Shown: positions 38,944 to 51,065, counted from the first letter of the stretch. The stretch is 64,000 nt of DNA from Synaphobranchus kaupii (GCA_029718625.1 CM056387.1:33612105-33676104); one strand, 5' to 3'. The notes: generated by a model not told the origin, from the sequence alone. Made by a program: numbers and translations.

Positions 38944-39891
38944 AGGAGCAATATATCAATTGAAACCCCATCTAGTGTCCACGATGGGAGAACGGCAATA
39001 CCAACCCAAAGCATGACACCGCCTCGCTAGTTGCTCTCGGTTGAGACTCCGCCCCCCGAGTGGTTGCCATATTTATCACAACCTGCATCTTTGTCCACAG
39101 TGGTGGTACTTTTTTGGTACTTAGTGTGACGGAAACCTGGCTATTGTAGCATCCAACATGTCAAGCAATGAATCTTACGTCAGACAAGTAATGAACAATA
39201 TATTTATATAGCAACATTGCAATATATTATTACAATGCATTAGCCACAGATTGCTAGTGCCCCGTGACTATTTGTGTGTTGAAAAGTTGAAAAAGGTGAA
39301 AAGTCGGTAAAATGGTGCCTAGGCGTTCATCTTGAAAACATTAGGATGTAGCCAGGCTATTATCCGAATAAAACCTGAGATATTTTGGGGTTAACCTAGT
39401 CCGTTTATCAAAATGTCTCAACCTAGATTTCCACCCCTCTAGATGTCTAGATACTGGCTTTTGCGCACTGGGTGACATGATTTGTCTTATGTGGGCTAGC
39501 TGTGTGTGGCGTTGTTCGATATGCATGTAGACTAACGTTAGCTATGATAGAACGATAGCTATACAGCTGTACATTCTTCATTGTTTATGCAGCTTGGCGG
39601 ATCCTTTTCTAGCGAAGTCAGCCATTTCTTAACTGGTAACCAGCTGCATATTTTATACGTGAGCAAAAGATGGGTGTGCTACTGGCAGAGGAGCATTGTT
39701 GGAGGCGGTAACCCCAGTATCTGATATCACAGGCAGACATAAACAAAACACAATTTATGGACCATAAAATATATTTGAAATTACAAATTGATATTCAATA
39801 TAGAAATATATATTTTCTTTTTTTTACTCTGCGGAAGTCTTTTTTTTTTTTTCTATTATTTGTATACATGAAAAAGTTACCTATAGCACCT
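38944..39891. mobile_element. TTAA-flanked non-autonomous DNA element
   Basis: TTAA stands at both borders (38940-38943 and 39892-39895). The ends read AGGAGCAATATATCA (left) and, inverted, AGGTGCTATAGGTAACTTT (right), a terminal word common in fish elements inserted at TTAA. The interior (948 bases) has no transposase frame. TTAA targets fit piggyBac or Kolobok-type transposases; which one is not decided. End similarity is short, so the pairing is tentative. Confidence 0.5.
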
Positions 39892-39895
39892 TTAA

Positions 39896-40742
39896 GGAAT
39901 ACTCTCTTAGTAAAACATATCTTTAATTCTATTCATTAAAAAGCAGAATAATGAACAAGGTAATGCGGCCTTTGGCTGAAGACCCAAGGAACAAAGACAC
40001 AAAGGGGAGTGGCATGCTGAAGCAGACCAAGACGCTGTTAAAACAAGGTACTTCTCTCAGAAACATAAACAAGTCCTCTTTATTTTTAAGTTCACCGTAG
40101 TGCACTGCGAAACTCATCTGGTTTGTTCTGCCGTTTGCACTCTATCCTTGTACTGACCATTCCAGGTCAGATAACATAGTGACCACGTTTGTGTCCTGAA
40201 GAGCGCGTCATGTCACGTCTACGCAATGCCGCTTCGTTGGTGAAACTGTGGGAATTTACGGCTTTGCGGCACACAAACGAGTTGAAGTTTTGGGGGAAAG
40301 AGGAATTCAGAGCGCTGAGGTGACTGAGGTGGAGTTGCATATAGAGTGGGCACTTTAACTTCTGTATTTTTTATCATTTTTATCATAGCACTCACCATGG
40401 ATCATCTTTTACTGCTTGGGTTTAATAATGGATCTTAGGTATGGGACGACACGTTCCGGATGCGAGTCTCCCTTTCACCAGATCGCTGGCACTGCCTGTT
40501 TGCCTGGCTGGGGCTGTTTAAATTACCCTGAGGAGCACAGGGCATGGATCCAGCCAATTAGAGAAGGCCTCCAACCAGTTGAAGAACAAAATGTAAAAAA
40601 AAAAAAAAAGAGAGAGAGAGGGGAATGAAAAGCCTATCCATCCCCTGGCTGTGCAGGAGAGAGCGAATCAAACACGTGGGGAAAAAACACCCAGAACAGG
40701 CTGCAAAGAAGCAGAGAATTGGTTTAAATTAGTGTACTTGGT
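39896..40742. other. non-coding DNA, no gene seen
   Basis: Unique sequence with an A-run plus GA tract at 40592-40622. Frames lack domains. Confidence 0.55.
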
Positions 40743-40781
40743 GCTTTCTATGCCTTTGTTAGCGACAAAGGCATAGGAAGC
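40743..40781. repeat. perfect short hairpin, 17-bp arms
   Basis: Arms 40743-40759 and 40765-40781 pair fully (one G-U) around TAGCG. Central words CTATGCCTTTGT and ACAAAGGCATAG. The pairing stops abruptly outside the arms, so it is shorter than a typical microRNA precursor. Confidence 0.8.
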
Positions 40782-40923
40782 CCGCTGGTGAGCCCGCTGT
40801 ACCAGACAAGAGTCGCCGCTGAAAACGAAAACCAAAAACAATAAACAAAAATATAAAAACTCAGCCGAGATAAAAATCGAAAACTTCACAATAGATTGTG
40901 ATCAGACATTATTACCCAACCAG

Positions 40924-40940
40924 GACCAACAGAGGGCAGT
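40924..40940 (+). promoter_or_regulatory. candidate CTCF site
   Basis: GACCAACAGAGGGCAGT matches the CTCF core well (CCAACAGAGGGCAG). Confidence 0.35.
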
Positions 40941-41246
40941 CATGGAATTCATAGCAAGGCGTGGGATTGGGCTGTGCAGATTCCGCCGCCAAAGACTGCG
41001 CCAGGATCAGCTCATCCAACTCTTATGCAACCTAACCACAAACTGCTAAAACAAAAAAAAACAAAAAAAATAGACAAACTGATTCAAGATCAGTACTTAC
41101 GGAATATATCTAAAGCTAAAATCAGCAGGCGGCGTACCCGGTTCTCGAGTTCACTTTTTGTTTGTTATTGGGCATTGCCAGGTTCAAAAACAGGAGCTGG
41201 TTTAGCACTGGCTGCCTGGCCACCGACACACGCAAATTAGATTAAT

Positions 41247-41294
41247 TTACATTTAGGCATTTAGCAGATGCTCTGATCTGGAGTGACTCACACA
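41247..41294 (-). mobile_element. L2/UnaL2-type tail fragment
   Basis: On the minus strand it reads GTGAGTCACTCCAGATCAGA then GCATCTGCTAAATGCCTAAATG, aligning with the intact tail at 25906. Only the tail remains. Confidence 0.7.
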
Positions 41295-41860
41295 GGTGTA
41301 TGCAAAATGCTTTAGGCGACGAAGACCTAATGCAAATCATTACGGCCATGACCACTACTATCCATGGCCAGTACTTACTTATACTTACTTATAAGTACAA
41401 AATAAATAAACCTACAACACAAAGTTAAGCAGCATATTATATGCAAGAGCGGGGAATTAGAATGTACTGCTTCAAGTGAATGTCGTGTGTTTGAGTTTGT
41501 CTATCATGTTAGATGTAGCATAAGTACGGCTAGTAAAGCCATTAAAAGGCTCAGTTCTGTGACTACATACAGAGAACGAGGGCCCCCACAACCTGGTGTG
41601 CTGCAGAGGACTTCTGCCTATCCTCTAACTACAAACCTTCAAGTGTAATACATCAGTCCATGATGGAAATACAGCACGTGCTCTAAGACAGTGGACCCTG
41701 CATCTTCGCAGCCGTAGGTAATCGTGACCGGCCTTAGCCAGGGGCAATGGACTAAAAACAAATTCAACATCTTTGGAGGGAAAATCATACTTCACGTTTG
41801 AAATAGTTTTCATACAGAAGAAAGTGAATTAGGGGGTTTAGAGTAGCTTTCCCCTCTCGC
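41295..41860. other. non-coding DNA, no gene seen
   Basis: Unique sequence with a short ACTTATACTTACTTATAAG direct repeat near 41375-41395. Confidence 0.5.
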
Positions 41861-41915
41861 TGTAAAGCACTTTGAGACTGTGAAAGGCGCTATATAAAAG
41901 TCCATTATATTATTT
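41861..41915 (+). mobile_element. retroposon tail fragment (AAAGGCGCTATATAAA type)
   Basis: TGTAAAGCACTTTGAGACTG followed by TGAAAGGCGCTATATAAAAG and an ATTATATTATT end is a very common 3' end among fish non-LTR elements. A second, more decayed example lies at 47524. Confidence 0.6.
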
Positions 41916-42264
41916 TACCATAACGGTAGATTTGAGTTGTATTTCCAGTGCACTGCATTGTAATTCAGGAATTCAAATACAATTTTTATTTTATGAAAAA
42001 CAGACGAAAGTGAAATTATCAAGCCTGAGCAGTCACAATAAAAGGTAACCTACTTCCTAAAAAAACTAAATAAAAAAAAACCTGTTCAAGCCTTTGAAAG
42101 GTGGCTAGATCAATCTGTCAGCATAGATTAATTTTGATCAAAGTGAGATAAACCTGCTGAGAAATCTTCAATCAGTTGTATCATTAACTGTTATTTTATC
42201 TATGTTAACTAAATGCTTCGGTTGCAGCCAGTAAGTTCCCAATCTTCGGTTCCCCATATCCTTA

Positions 42265-42267
<3 letters not shown>
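41916..42267. other. non-coding DNA, no gene seen
   Basis: AT-rich unique sequence. Confidence 0.55.

Positions 42268-42325
<58 letters not shown>
42268..42325 (+). repeat. (CA)n microsatellite
   Basis: About 28 uninterrupted CA units. Confidence 0.97.
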
Positions 42326-42327
<2 letters not shown>

Positions 42328-43088
42328 AATCACGCAGGCATGCACATACACACATAAACAAGGTGTGGGAGTTCACCTTTCAAATAACCAGTTAAAAGTT
42401 GCCATAGTGTTTGTGTCAAAATAGATAATAGGTTGATTATCGGTATTGACAAGTCGGCACAGTGTCTTAGTGTCAAAGATAAGGCTTGTTTGTGTTAACT
42501 GATCTATTTTTCATATTTTGTGTTTGCATCCGTGTGTATGCGTATGTGTGCGTGTGGGGTGGTGGCAGGAGCTCCGTTTATGTCCATGTACGAGCGGATC
42601 AATAAAGAAAAATATCCTGGAGGAACAGAGAGTGCTGTGTTATCTGACCGATTTTCAATTCCCTAAAATTTAGGGCCTACACGATACTTCCCACAGGGCC
42701 ACCCCTGCCATTGTGTCTCCTGTCTCCTGTTTGGGGAACATATCGAGTTTGTTCAGACACGTTTGTTTGCGTGGACACACCCAGCACCCCAGTGCTTTTG
42801 GCAGCGGGTGCAAAGCTTAATTTGAGCTGCAGAGGAGCTTCCTTGTCAGAGGAGGATAAAAATAAATAAATAAACAGCATAGGCCTACATAATGCTGTCA
42901 AATATCTATTGCCGTAGGCTTATACCATATATGAGTGGCCAATGTCAGATATTAACAAGCAAGCATCAACTCTTGAATGACAAATGTTATCATTATATCA
43001 TTCAGTTTAATGACAGTTTGCCTTCTAGAGATTGCATCAAGATGATGCAGGTGACACACAGGGCCACACCCCTTAGTGATCAATCAAC
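42326..43088. other. non-coding DNA; right edge may be Tc1 leader
   Basis: Unique sequence to about 43025. From there CATCAAGATGATGCAGGTG up to the transposase start resembles the leader of fish Tc1 elements, but no inverted terminal repeat was found upstream. Confidence 0.4.
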
Positions 43089-43891
43089 ATGGTGAAGATC
43101 AGAAAACACACAAATGAAATGAGACAAAAGGTAATTGACCTTCATAAATCAGGAATTAGATACAGAAAAATAGCTTCATGCATGAAGCTACCTATTTCCA
43201 CCATTAGGGCAATAATTAAGAATTATGGATGGACCTGCCTGCATGTGGATGCAAGTGTACTTTGCCCCCATATACAGTGAGGAGGACGGTTTGAGAGGAA
43301 AATATTTCTCCAAAGATCACAGTTGGAGAATTGCAGAAGTTGGCTGTATCCTGAGGTCACTAAGTCTCCAAAAGTAAAATTAGACGCCACCTCTACGCCA
43401 ACCAGTTATTAATAAGGCTTGCCTGAAGAAAGGCTTTGCTGCCATCACACCACAATTGTGCCTGGCGTTGGCTAAATGGTACCAGAATTTAGATTGGGAC
43501 AGGGTGCTCTGGTCAGACTAGATGGAAATTGAGTTTTTTTGGCAATAAATACCGAAGGTGGGTTTTGGGTAATAAGACTCTGCATAGTTATGCAAAAAAT
43601 AGCCGTTTCCCCACTTTGAAATATGGTGGTGGATCTGCGATGGCTGTGGGGCTGCTTTTTCATCCAAAGGCCCTGGGAACCGTATTAGGATACATGGCAT
43701 CATGGACTCCATCAAATACCAGGAGATTTTATACCAAAATCTGTCTCCTTCTGCCAGACGGCTAAAAGGGTTTCATGATTGGATCTTCCAGCAGGACAAT
43801 GACCCAAAGCATAATCTACACAGATATGGTTCACTGTCCAGTCCACAGAATAAAGGTTTTGCAATGGTCATCTGAGCCCCCCTGACCTGAA
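43089..43891 (+). pseudogene. Tc1-like transposase, decayed
   Basis: The first frame (43089-43280) encodes the paired-type DNA-binding N-terminus: MVKIRKHTNEMRQKVIDLHK onward with IRYRKIASCMKLPISTIRAI. Downstream pieces in shifted frames correspond to the DDE catalytic domain: DWDRVLWSD before a TAG stop at 43519-43521, RRWVLGNK, TLKYGGGSAM, and FQQDNDPKH (43782-43811, the second catalytic Asp). Stops at 43278, 43519 and 43763 and at least two frame changes make it dead. GTCATCTGAGCCCC at 43867 extends the homology. Inverted terminal repeats were not found, and it is not obviously the partner of the end at 24930. Confidence 0.9.
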
Positions 43892-44843
43892 ACATACGGT
43901 GATCGAGTGGACTCCGCATTGTCATGCGCTGACCGTAGTGTTGTATACGCTCTTATGGTCCACCAGCAGACACAATGATTTCCCCACATGCAATGAAGAT
44001 ATTCAACACAGTAAACAGGAGTTTTTTTAAAAAGCTCTGCTTTATATGCAAAGTGTGAGTATAGGCGGTCCCATTCGTTGATTGTGTAATTAGTTGAAGA
44101 TGTTAATAACATACCCTCGTCAGGCCGAAACTTGCACTGCAAGCTTTATGCATGTACATCTGGCCCTGGTTGTCTCAATCTGGGCCACACCTAAAAAAAG
44201 TAAAATATTCTGTTTACATCTGGAGACATAGACATTTTTTTTTTTTTTTTTTAAAGTGACGAACGCATCGGGTGAAGAAAAATAACTCATAGGCTGACGT
44301 AGCCTAAGCAACATTGCAAGATGAAAAACAGGAATCTTGTATTTCAGCCAATGCTTCTCAGAACTGGAAATGTATACGCTGTTATCGTCTCCCAAGAACC
44401 TGCTGTTCCTAAATCCATGGCACCGACCAATGAAATACTAGAGGAGACAGAATAAAAAAAAATATTAAAGAAACCTGCCATACCTGCAAGGCCCAGGTTC
44501 GTCACACGCATCTAAAAATAAACCCAGTCAGGTCGGAAAAAAAAGCAGGAAGCTATGAGCACATTATTATGACTAAATTTAATTTTTCTTTCTTTTTTGT
44601 TTTTTAAAAGTCATGAACATGCATTCATCTGTGGTTTATTAAAAGCCTGAGAATTGTGTGACACTGTCATTAAAATGCAATAAATGGATCATTGTTTTTT
44701 TTTTTTTTTGTTTCTTCAGGTTTTGCTGAAAGGAAAGAATGGGTTCACGTTTCATTGGTGAACAGACAGCTGGCTGCTATGCCCCAGAACACCTGAGATG
44801 TTGTCAAACACTGGTCTTTGCCATAATGATACGTTTTGTCTGC
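43892..44843. other. non-coding DNA, no gene seen
   Basis: T runs at 44235-44252 and 44695-44709. No repeat family or frame recognised. Confidence 0.5.
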
Positions 44844-44878
44844 TGTCAATCAATCAATCAATCCATCAATCAATCAGT
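44844..44878 (+). repeat. (TCAA)n microsatellite
   Basis: About eight TCAA units with one TCCA variant. Confidence 0.9.
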
Positions 44879-45058
44879 AGATCTTTTTTATGCCTGGGGG
44901 ACAATTTGCCAAATAAAAAAACAAACAGTCAAGAGTCCACATGACACATCAACACATATGGGAAGTAATACAATAACTTAAAAAGTTAATAAAAATAAAT
45001 AAAAAATCGTTTGAGATTACATGGCCCATGCAAAATTGGGATTGATAGGACTACTAAT

Positions 45059-45096
45059 GTAAGTTGCTCTGGATGGCACCATCAGCTAAATGCCCA
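45059..45096 (+). mobile_element. decayed L2/UnaL2-type tail
   Basis: GTAAGTTGCTCTGGATGGCA then CCATCAGCTAAATGCCC. The GGAT of the loop is retained but the second stem has been lost. Confidence 0.6.
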
Positions 45097-45709
45097 AAAC
45101 TCGAAAGTGTTAACACACCAAATATAGGCTGAGTAAAGATAAGCGTGGCCAGGTTACATGGCAAAGTGCCGCACCCTGATTATCTCCGGCAGGTCATCTA
45201 AGTACGCAGGCCTGAGTGTGGGAGGATTTCAGCCATCGCCTGCATTACTCATCCGACGGTGAAATTTGATGTGTCCGGATGACTAAGCTTGTTCTCTCTC
45301 GTTAATGTGGAGAGAACATTCTGCCGCCCGCCGTTCCACCTTCATCTACCTGTGGCGGCTTTGCTTCTCCGGCTCAAAATTCCCCTCCCACGAGCTTCCA
45401 GCACAGGCCACTGGGCAGGGGGTGAATGCTGCCCCGCAAACCGGTGACGTCCGCTTTAACATTTCCGTCCTGCAGGTATTTCAGGGCGCAGTTCACCTGC
45501 GTCCTGCACATTCCTTGTGGCATAATCCGCAAATTAAAAAAAACACACTCAGGTAATATATCGTCTCTAGGAAATGGTAAACACACGTTCTGCCAATTCA
45601 CCAGAGCAGAGAGGGACTATACCCACACAAAGACTGTAGTAAGGGACTCTCTCCTCAGCTCCCTCCTCTCCGAATGCATCAGTTCACATGCACAAAAAAT
45701 GTGAATTAA

Positions 45710-45714
<5 letters not shown>
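45097..45714. other. non-coding DNA, no gene seen
   Basis: Moderately GC-rich at 45300-45520 with overlapping frames (75-92 codons) on both strands that match nothing recognised. Confidence 0.5.

Positions 45715-45747
<33 letters not shown>
45715..45747 (+). repeat. (AG)n microsatellite
   Basis: About 16 AG units. Confidence 0.95.
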
Positions 45748-45750
<3 letters not shown>

Positions 45751-47523
45751 TGCATGACAATCATTCATCTCATTTATATTTGGTTATGTGTGCAGTCAGT
45801 GGACGTGTATGTCTAAATTTTCTCTACAATACTATCGCTGCCCTCAACAGCATACACGGTTGTAGAGGGCATTTTACAGTGCTCACCTTACCTGCACATG
45901 CTCAGAACCACTATAAACAGTGCGGTCATTACTGGGGCAGACAGGTATGCCTGCATAGTTCCCAGGGTTTAACCTGCAGACCTCAGAGTTCAGCGCCACA
46001 GGCATTTCTGTGCATACTTTCAGGTTTATACAGACACGACATCATGCCATCATGTCATTGTATTATTACACACGTTCATGTTTAGAAATGTTAGCCTCGT
46101 CCGCTCTTTATCTTTACTGGCGCAAGCTACATCCTGTAACGGACGCGTCTCTCTGATGCCCTCACGGCTTTACAAGAGCCACAGAGACACGTGGCCACGC
46201 CCATGTCTGACGGGCAGGTGCGACATCGCCGAGGTCGGACCGCTGGCTCCCGCAGCTCTATTTTTAGAGGCTTTTAAGTCGCTGATGTCACCGAAAGCCA
46301 AATAACATCAGAGGATCTCAACAACATCCAGTGACGGCTAGGCGTGAGGCCGCAGGGGAACCGCAAATCAGAACCTCTTGGAAGACAATCATAAAAATAA
46401 ACATTTTCCAGAGATAGATCAAACTGCTCCTCTACGGCAGCTCATTTAAAGATCTAAGATCTTCCATGAATATTTAAATTAATGTACAAAAACCTGAGAC
46501 CGTTACTTGCCTTTCTGGTTGCACATGGCACTGTGGTTTGTAAATTACTCTGAATAAGAAATCAATTTATGGAAGAAGGAGGAGGAGAAGGAGGAGGTGG
46601 ACACAGGACATGAGGAGGTGTGGTGTCCAGTCTCTAAGTAACACGTGCTGTTAATTCTCTCCTGGACCCATATCTCAGCGATGGTCATCCTGTTCGCTCC
46701 TTCACTAAGAAACACCTGTGCTGTTGTTTTTGTGTAGGTTGCTCTGGGTCAGACCCAGCAGCGGCAGACTGTGAGCTGTACATACTGTAAGTGGGTGTAG
46801 TGCAGATATGGTACAAACTTGCCTGGGGCAGCATAAAGTTTTAAAATTGCTGTGTCATCAGCGACCACCCAGCATTAGTGTGATGCCACAGTCTATATCC
46901 GTCTCAGATGTACACTATGGTATCCCACTCACACACAAGCATGCATACTCACACTCTAATGGAATTTCCCATTCAAACATTTTTGCAGTGAGAGACAGAT
47001 TGTGGGCATGTCTTTATTACATAATAATTTTGTATCTGTGCACTCTAGTTTTTATAAGCATTTAATATATAATATCTAGTATTAAAATGGAGAGATAGAA
47101 AGAGAGAGAGACAAATAGATAGAGAGAGAGCACGACGACTAGAGCCATATCGTGGATGATGTAAACCACTAGCAACCGTCAAAGTGATCTCGTTCTAGTG
47201 TTTGGGTGGGATTTCCCACATCCTTTCACATTGGCCGATGGAGAGACGTATGTCTCATGACAACCAGCAACTTGTAGGCACAAGTTCCTTGATCACTGTG
47301 GCTATTAAACATGCTAGGGCACTTGTCACAAAGAGTATGAGGTTCCCCTGGGGTGCTGGTAAAATCCCCAATGCTGAATTCTCAGGCTAACCACCTAATC
47401 ACCCCTCAGGATATTTAGCAATTCCCTCCCTCTGCACACCTCACCAAATCTGTGGTGAGTGTTCCAACACAAAATGGCCACCGTGCATAAGCTAGATCAG
47501 TGTGACACAGTACTTCACCCCTT
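45748..47523. other. non-coding DNA, no gene seen
   Basis: Unique sequence; GA-rich stretches at 46573-46602 and 47084-47130. A 124-codon frame starting in the AG tract (45711) has no domain. Confidence 0.55.
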
Positions 47524-47580
47524 CACCATAAAGCAGTCTTCAGATCATGAAAGGTGCTATATAAATGCAATCCATCATCT
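47524..47580 (+). mobile_element. retroposon tail fragment, decayed
   Basis: TAAAGCAGTCTTCAGATCAT then GAAAGGTGCTATATAAATGC aligns by eye with the tail at 41861. Confidence 0.5.
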
Positions 47581-47924
47581 TATCCAGTGTTAACCTGAGA
47601 AGCCCTGGCAGACTAAAATATCCCACCCTATTGATGTAGGACAAAGCCAATCATGTCCAGCACTATAAACATCCAGTCATAGATGATTAATGACACAGCC
47701 CAGACTAAACTAGCATCGAAGCTATAGGACTGAGCCCATTTCCCATGGCAACTGGTGATCATAACATTGTTATAAAACCAATATAATCACAATTTCTCCA
47801 TTTCCTTAAAAGTCTCTCCCCACAGGTTGTGCTGAGAGAAGCTACAGAGAAACTAACTCTGTTACACCACCCTCAAACACACCTTCTTCCACCCATAATA
47901 CTCTTCAGAAGTGACAATCAGACA
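47581..47924. other. non-coding DNA, no gene seen
   Basis: Unique sequence. Confidence 0.5.
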
Positions 47925-48092
47925 GGGGGGTGTTTCACAAAGCAGGATTACTTAGTTAGATGGATAACTGCATTGAGCATCCGGAACCCTCCCAAATCTG
48001 GAACATGGACTGAAGTAAAAAGAGCTATTCTGGATTTTACTCAGGGCAGTTATCCAGCTAACTCAGTAATCCTGCTTTGTGAAATACCCCCC
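47925..48092. mobile_element. 168-bp MITE with about 45-bp inverted ends
   Basis: The left end GGGGGGTGTTTCACAAAGCA continues to GGATAACTGC. The right end is its inverse: GCAGTTATCC ... TGCTTTGTGAAATACCCCCC. About 42 of 47 positions match by eye. No coding content. A clear target duplication was not seen, and the family was not assigned. Confidence 0.8.
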
Positions 48093-49387
48093 AGAACAGT
48101 ATCGTCGTGATTGGTGGTCTTTCTTCACCGCTGAACAAGCGCGTCGCAGTTACTCAACTTCTCTCTCACAGGCCGGCCTGCTTAACTCCTTGGCGCCTGA
48201 GCCTATCACGGGTTCTCGGGTTAAAACCCAGAACAAGCTCTCTGACTGAGACTGCGGTTTCACTGGGACCAAAGGCCCATTCAATCCCACACCCCCATTG
48301 TTTATCTTTCAGACATTAGTGGGAAGGTTCCGGAGGCTTATCAGATTGAACTAGTCACACTTCTGTATTACAGAGCACACAGAGTGCTGCTTTTCATTTG
48401 ACTTCATTTTTCTTTAATTGTTTTTTTTTGGTTATTCTCCCCCCCCCCCCCTTTATAAATCAGCACCCAAGACTGGTATTTTTAGTTGCTCTTATTGGTA
48501 AAATAACATAGAAAAAAAAGGCACGCTGGGAGCTTGAGTTTGTTCATTCAGAATCCACTCCTGCGGTTTGATTTCCTCCACTCCTTTGGTGACTATTGAA
48601 TTAGTGGCGCATTGACTGAAACAAATTTGATTGCAATTCAGGAGCTGACAGCTAGAAGAGCAGAAGTGGTCATTAAAAACCCTTCTTCACACAAGAAAAT
48701 AAATTTGAAATCTTCACGTGGAGGTGGCAGGAGACAGAAAAAAATGAAAGAGGTAACATTTTAAATTATTCTTAAGTCAAAGTTTCTTTTTGATTGAAAG
48801 CAGGCCATAACACGATTCTCTGATTAGCGGACAGCGTCACTCTAAAAACACCGCGAGCTTCGGCGCTTCACTCAGGCCTCGCCACCTGGGTGACATCAGT
48901 CTCCAAGGCAACATAGTGTCCAGGTGCTTCTGATCAAAGCCACTACTCTGTGGGAGCAGGACCCAGGCAGTTTGCACGCCCCTCCCCATGCCAAAAGTCC
49001 TTTTATATACATTATTTATTATGCCGCAAAAGAGGCTGCTATACAGTATTATAACACAGGTTATAATGGATATGTTCACCAGCTCTCAAACAATGGACCA
49101 TTAGGGAACCGAGCCTGCAGTCTTCTGTTCCAAGAATAGCTACTGTACTTAATGATGACGATTAAGGTGGAGACACATAAGGTGTACTCCACCCTAATTC
49201 TTGCTGCCTGCCCGCACCACCCTGGACTCACTATGAAAAGTTTCAGAAAACCAGAACCCGATTTTTATCCCCTCAAATCCTGGCTTTAAAAATGGACACT
49301 GGTGAATGTAGAATGAAAGTGAGGGAGAAAGTGACATGGTCTAAGGGCTACTATAGGACTGACAGATTAATGTGTATTCCTCATTCT
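48093..49387. other. non-coding DNA, no gene seen
   Basis: C10 run at 48440-48450 and T run before it. A small hairpin (GGTGGAG / CTCCACC, 49164-49191) is present. Otherwise unique. Confidence 0.5.
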
Positions 49388-49520
49388 AATAGCAGAATCA
49401 GAATCAAACTGTATTGACCAAGGTATGTGTTTATGCATACAAGGAATTTCACCAGGTTAATCAATCGCTCTCCGTGTAACAGTCAAGACAAAAAAAAAAG
49501 AAAATAAATACGTAATATAA
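49388..49520 (-). mobile_element. dispersed teleost repeat fragment
   Basis: CAGAATCAGAATCAAACTGT, ATTGACCAAGGTATGTG and ACAAGGAATTTCACC are words of a common fish interspersed repeat usually found just inside retroposon ends. Orientation and family are uncertain. Confidence 0.45.
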
Positions 49521-50989
49521 ATAAGTACGTAGCATCGTTTTGCACTTGGTATAAGATATGAAACATGTACATCATATTGCACGTTGTACATTATATTGCA
49601 CATTATGTGAAAATATCAAGATTATAGTAGTCAAAGTGAAATGTTTGGTTCCAGCAGGTACAGTGCCCATATTGAGTTACTGTTGGGGTGCTTTGGATGC
49701 CTCCAAAATCTTACCTACCTTTTACCCACAACTAAACTCTTCCAAGAAGAGAAACCGGAATGAATGATGTTCTGCCAACATCACAACCTGCATTTTCAAC
49801 TGGCTGCACTGTGCCTTCTGTTTGCGACTATTTTGCGTTGGGACTGTGCGAGTTGAGAAGATAAGAAAAAAAAAAATCTTGTTGAGAAATTATCCCCCTG
49901 CAGTACATAAAAATGACCAGGTGGGGCAGTGTTGCACTGTCTTGGGGTGCCACGTGCGTCTAATGCACAGTACCAGAATACAGACACCTTTGACTCCAGC
50001 TCACATTTAAAAGCAGAGAAATATTTCCAAAGCCATCCAACTGTGGTTAGGTTATCTGAATTTTCAAACAAGTGTCCATTGATTAAAAGGGTGAATTACA
50101 AACACGTTTCACCCATAACTGTATTAACTGCACATGTAAAACCATTCAAATAACAGTAATAATAATAAACTGAGAATGACAGATAATCTCAAAGAGATCG
50201 AAGATCCAACGATTCCAAATGGCATGATAAAGTCATCAAATGTTTAAGAATGTTTTCCTGAATTAACATGTTTCTAAATTAAGTCACTATTTAAAGTGCA
50301 AAAGTGTGTCAACAAAATCACGTTCTTATTCACAGTAAGTCAGAGTGCAAACAGAAAGCACCACCATTTACAGTTCCCGGAGGCCAAAAAAAAAATGTTT
50401 TTTTATAATCTCTTCCAATCACATCACAGATAACATTTAAAAGGCACAGAAAAGAAATATCTTCTATTTGTCAACAGAAAGAGCTTTTTATTGGTCCATG
50501 AAGAACACAACATTTCTGCTCTGTAAGAGACAAACTGTACGGAACAGTGTGGATTTCAGGAATGAACCCCCCCGCCACACTGTTGCCAGCAGGAGATTTA
50601 ACATGGGGCTTAGACTTGGCCTGCGAACAGCGCTATAAAATAAACACACTGTATGCTCCCTAAGATCACTATTAATCATAATCAAGTCACAATTAAAATG
50701 TCATTCCCCCTCCCCCCCGTGACTCAATTCCACTGTTCCCACAGTGGGAGGGGCTTCCAATGGAGTCAAGACCATATTGGCAAGAAGCATTGTTTGTTTA
50801 CTGTGTGTGTGTGTGTGTGTGTGCACTTATGCATGCATGCATGCGTGTGTAGCGGGTGTAGCTCGGCTAGTTCGCTAGTAAGCACAGTGAGGTGCAGTAA
50901 AGCGAAGGCCTTGTAGCAGGTTACCGTGACAACACTCTCTGGCGACGCAACCCTCAGGGTCAAAATAACGACGATATCCTTAGCTATCG
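49521..50989. other. non-coding DNA, no gene seen
   Basis: Mostly AT-rich unique sequence; short GT tract 50802-50822 followed by GCATGCATGCATGCG at 50831-50845. Confidence 0.55.
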
Positions 50990-51065
50990 GCGATGTCGTC
51001 TTTAGCTGATTGGTAACGCGTTCGCTTACGAGTGAGAGGAGCGGGGTTCAAATCTCACCTTGGAC
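50990..51065 (+). mobile_element. tRNA-like sequence, probable SINE head
   Basis: An A-box-like TAGCTGATTGGTAACGCG (51003) and a B-box-like GGGTTCAAATCTC (51043-51055) are separated by about 40 bases, as in tRNAs. The T-stem does not pair well, so a functional tRNA is unlikely. A SINE head or tRNA relic is the better reading. It differs from the SINE family at 25755. Confidence 0.45.

Noticed and set aside
40743..40781. microRNA precursor
   Set aside because: The stem is only 17 bp and pairing stops outside it; no match to a known fish microRNA that I recall.
51003..51060. Functional tRNA gene
   Set aside because: The T-stem and acceptor stem do not pair; better read as a SINE head or relic.
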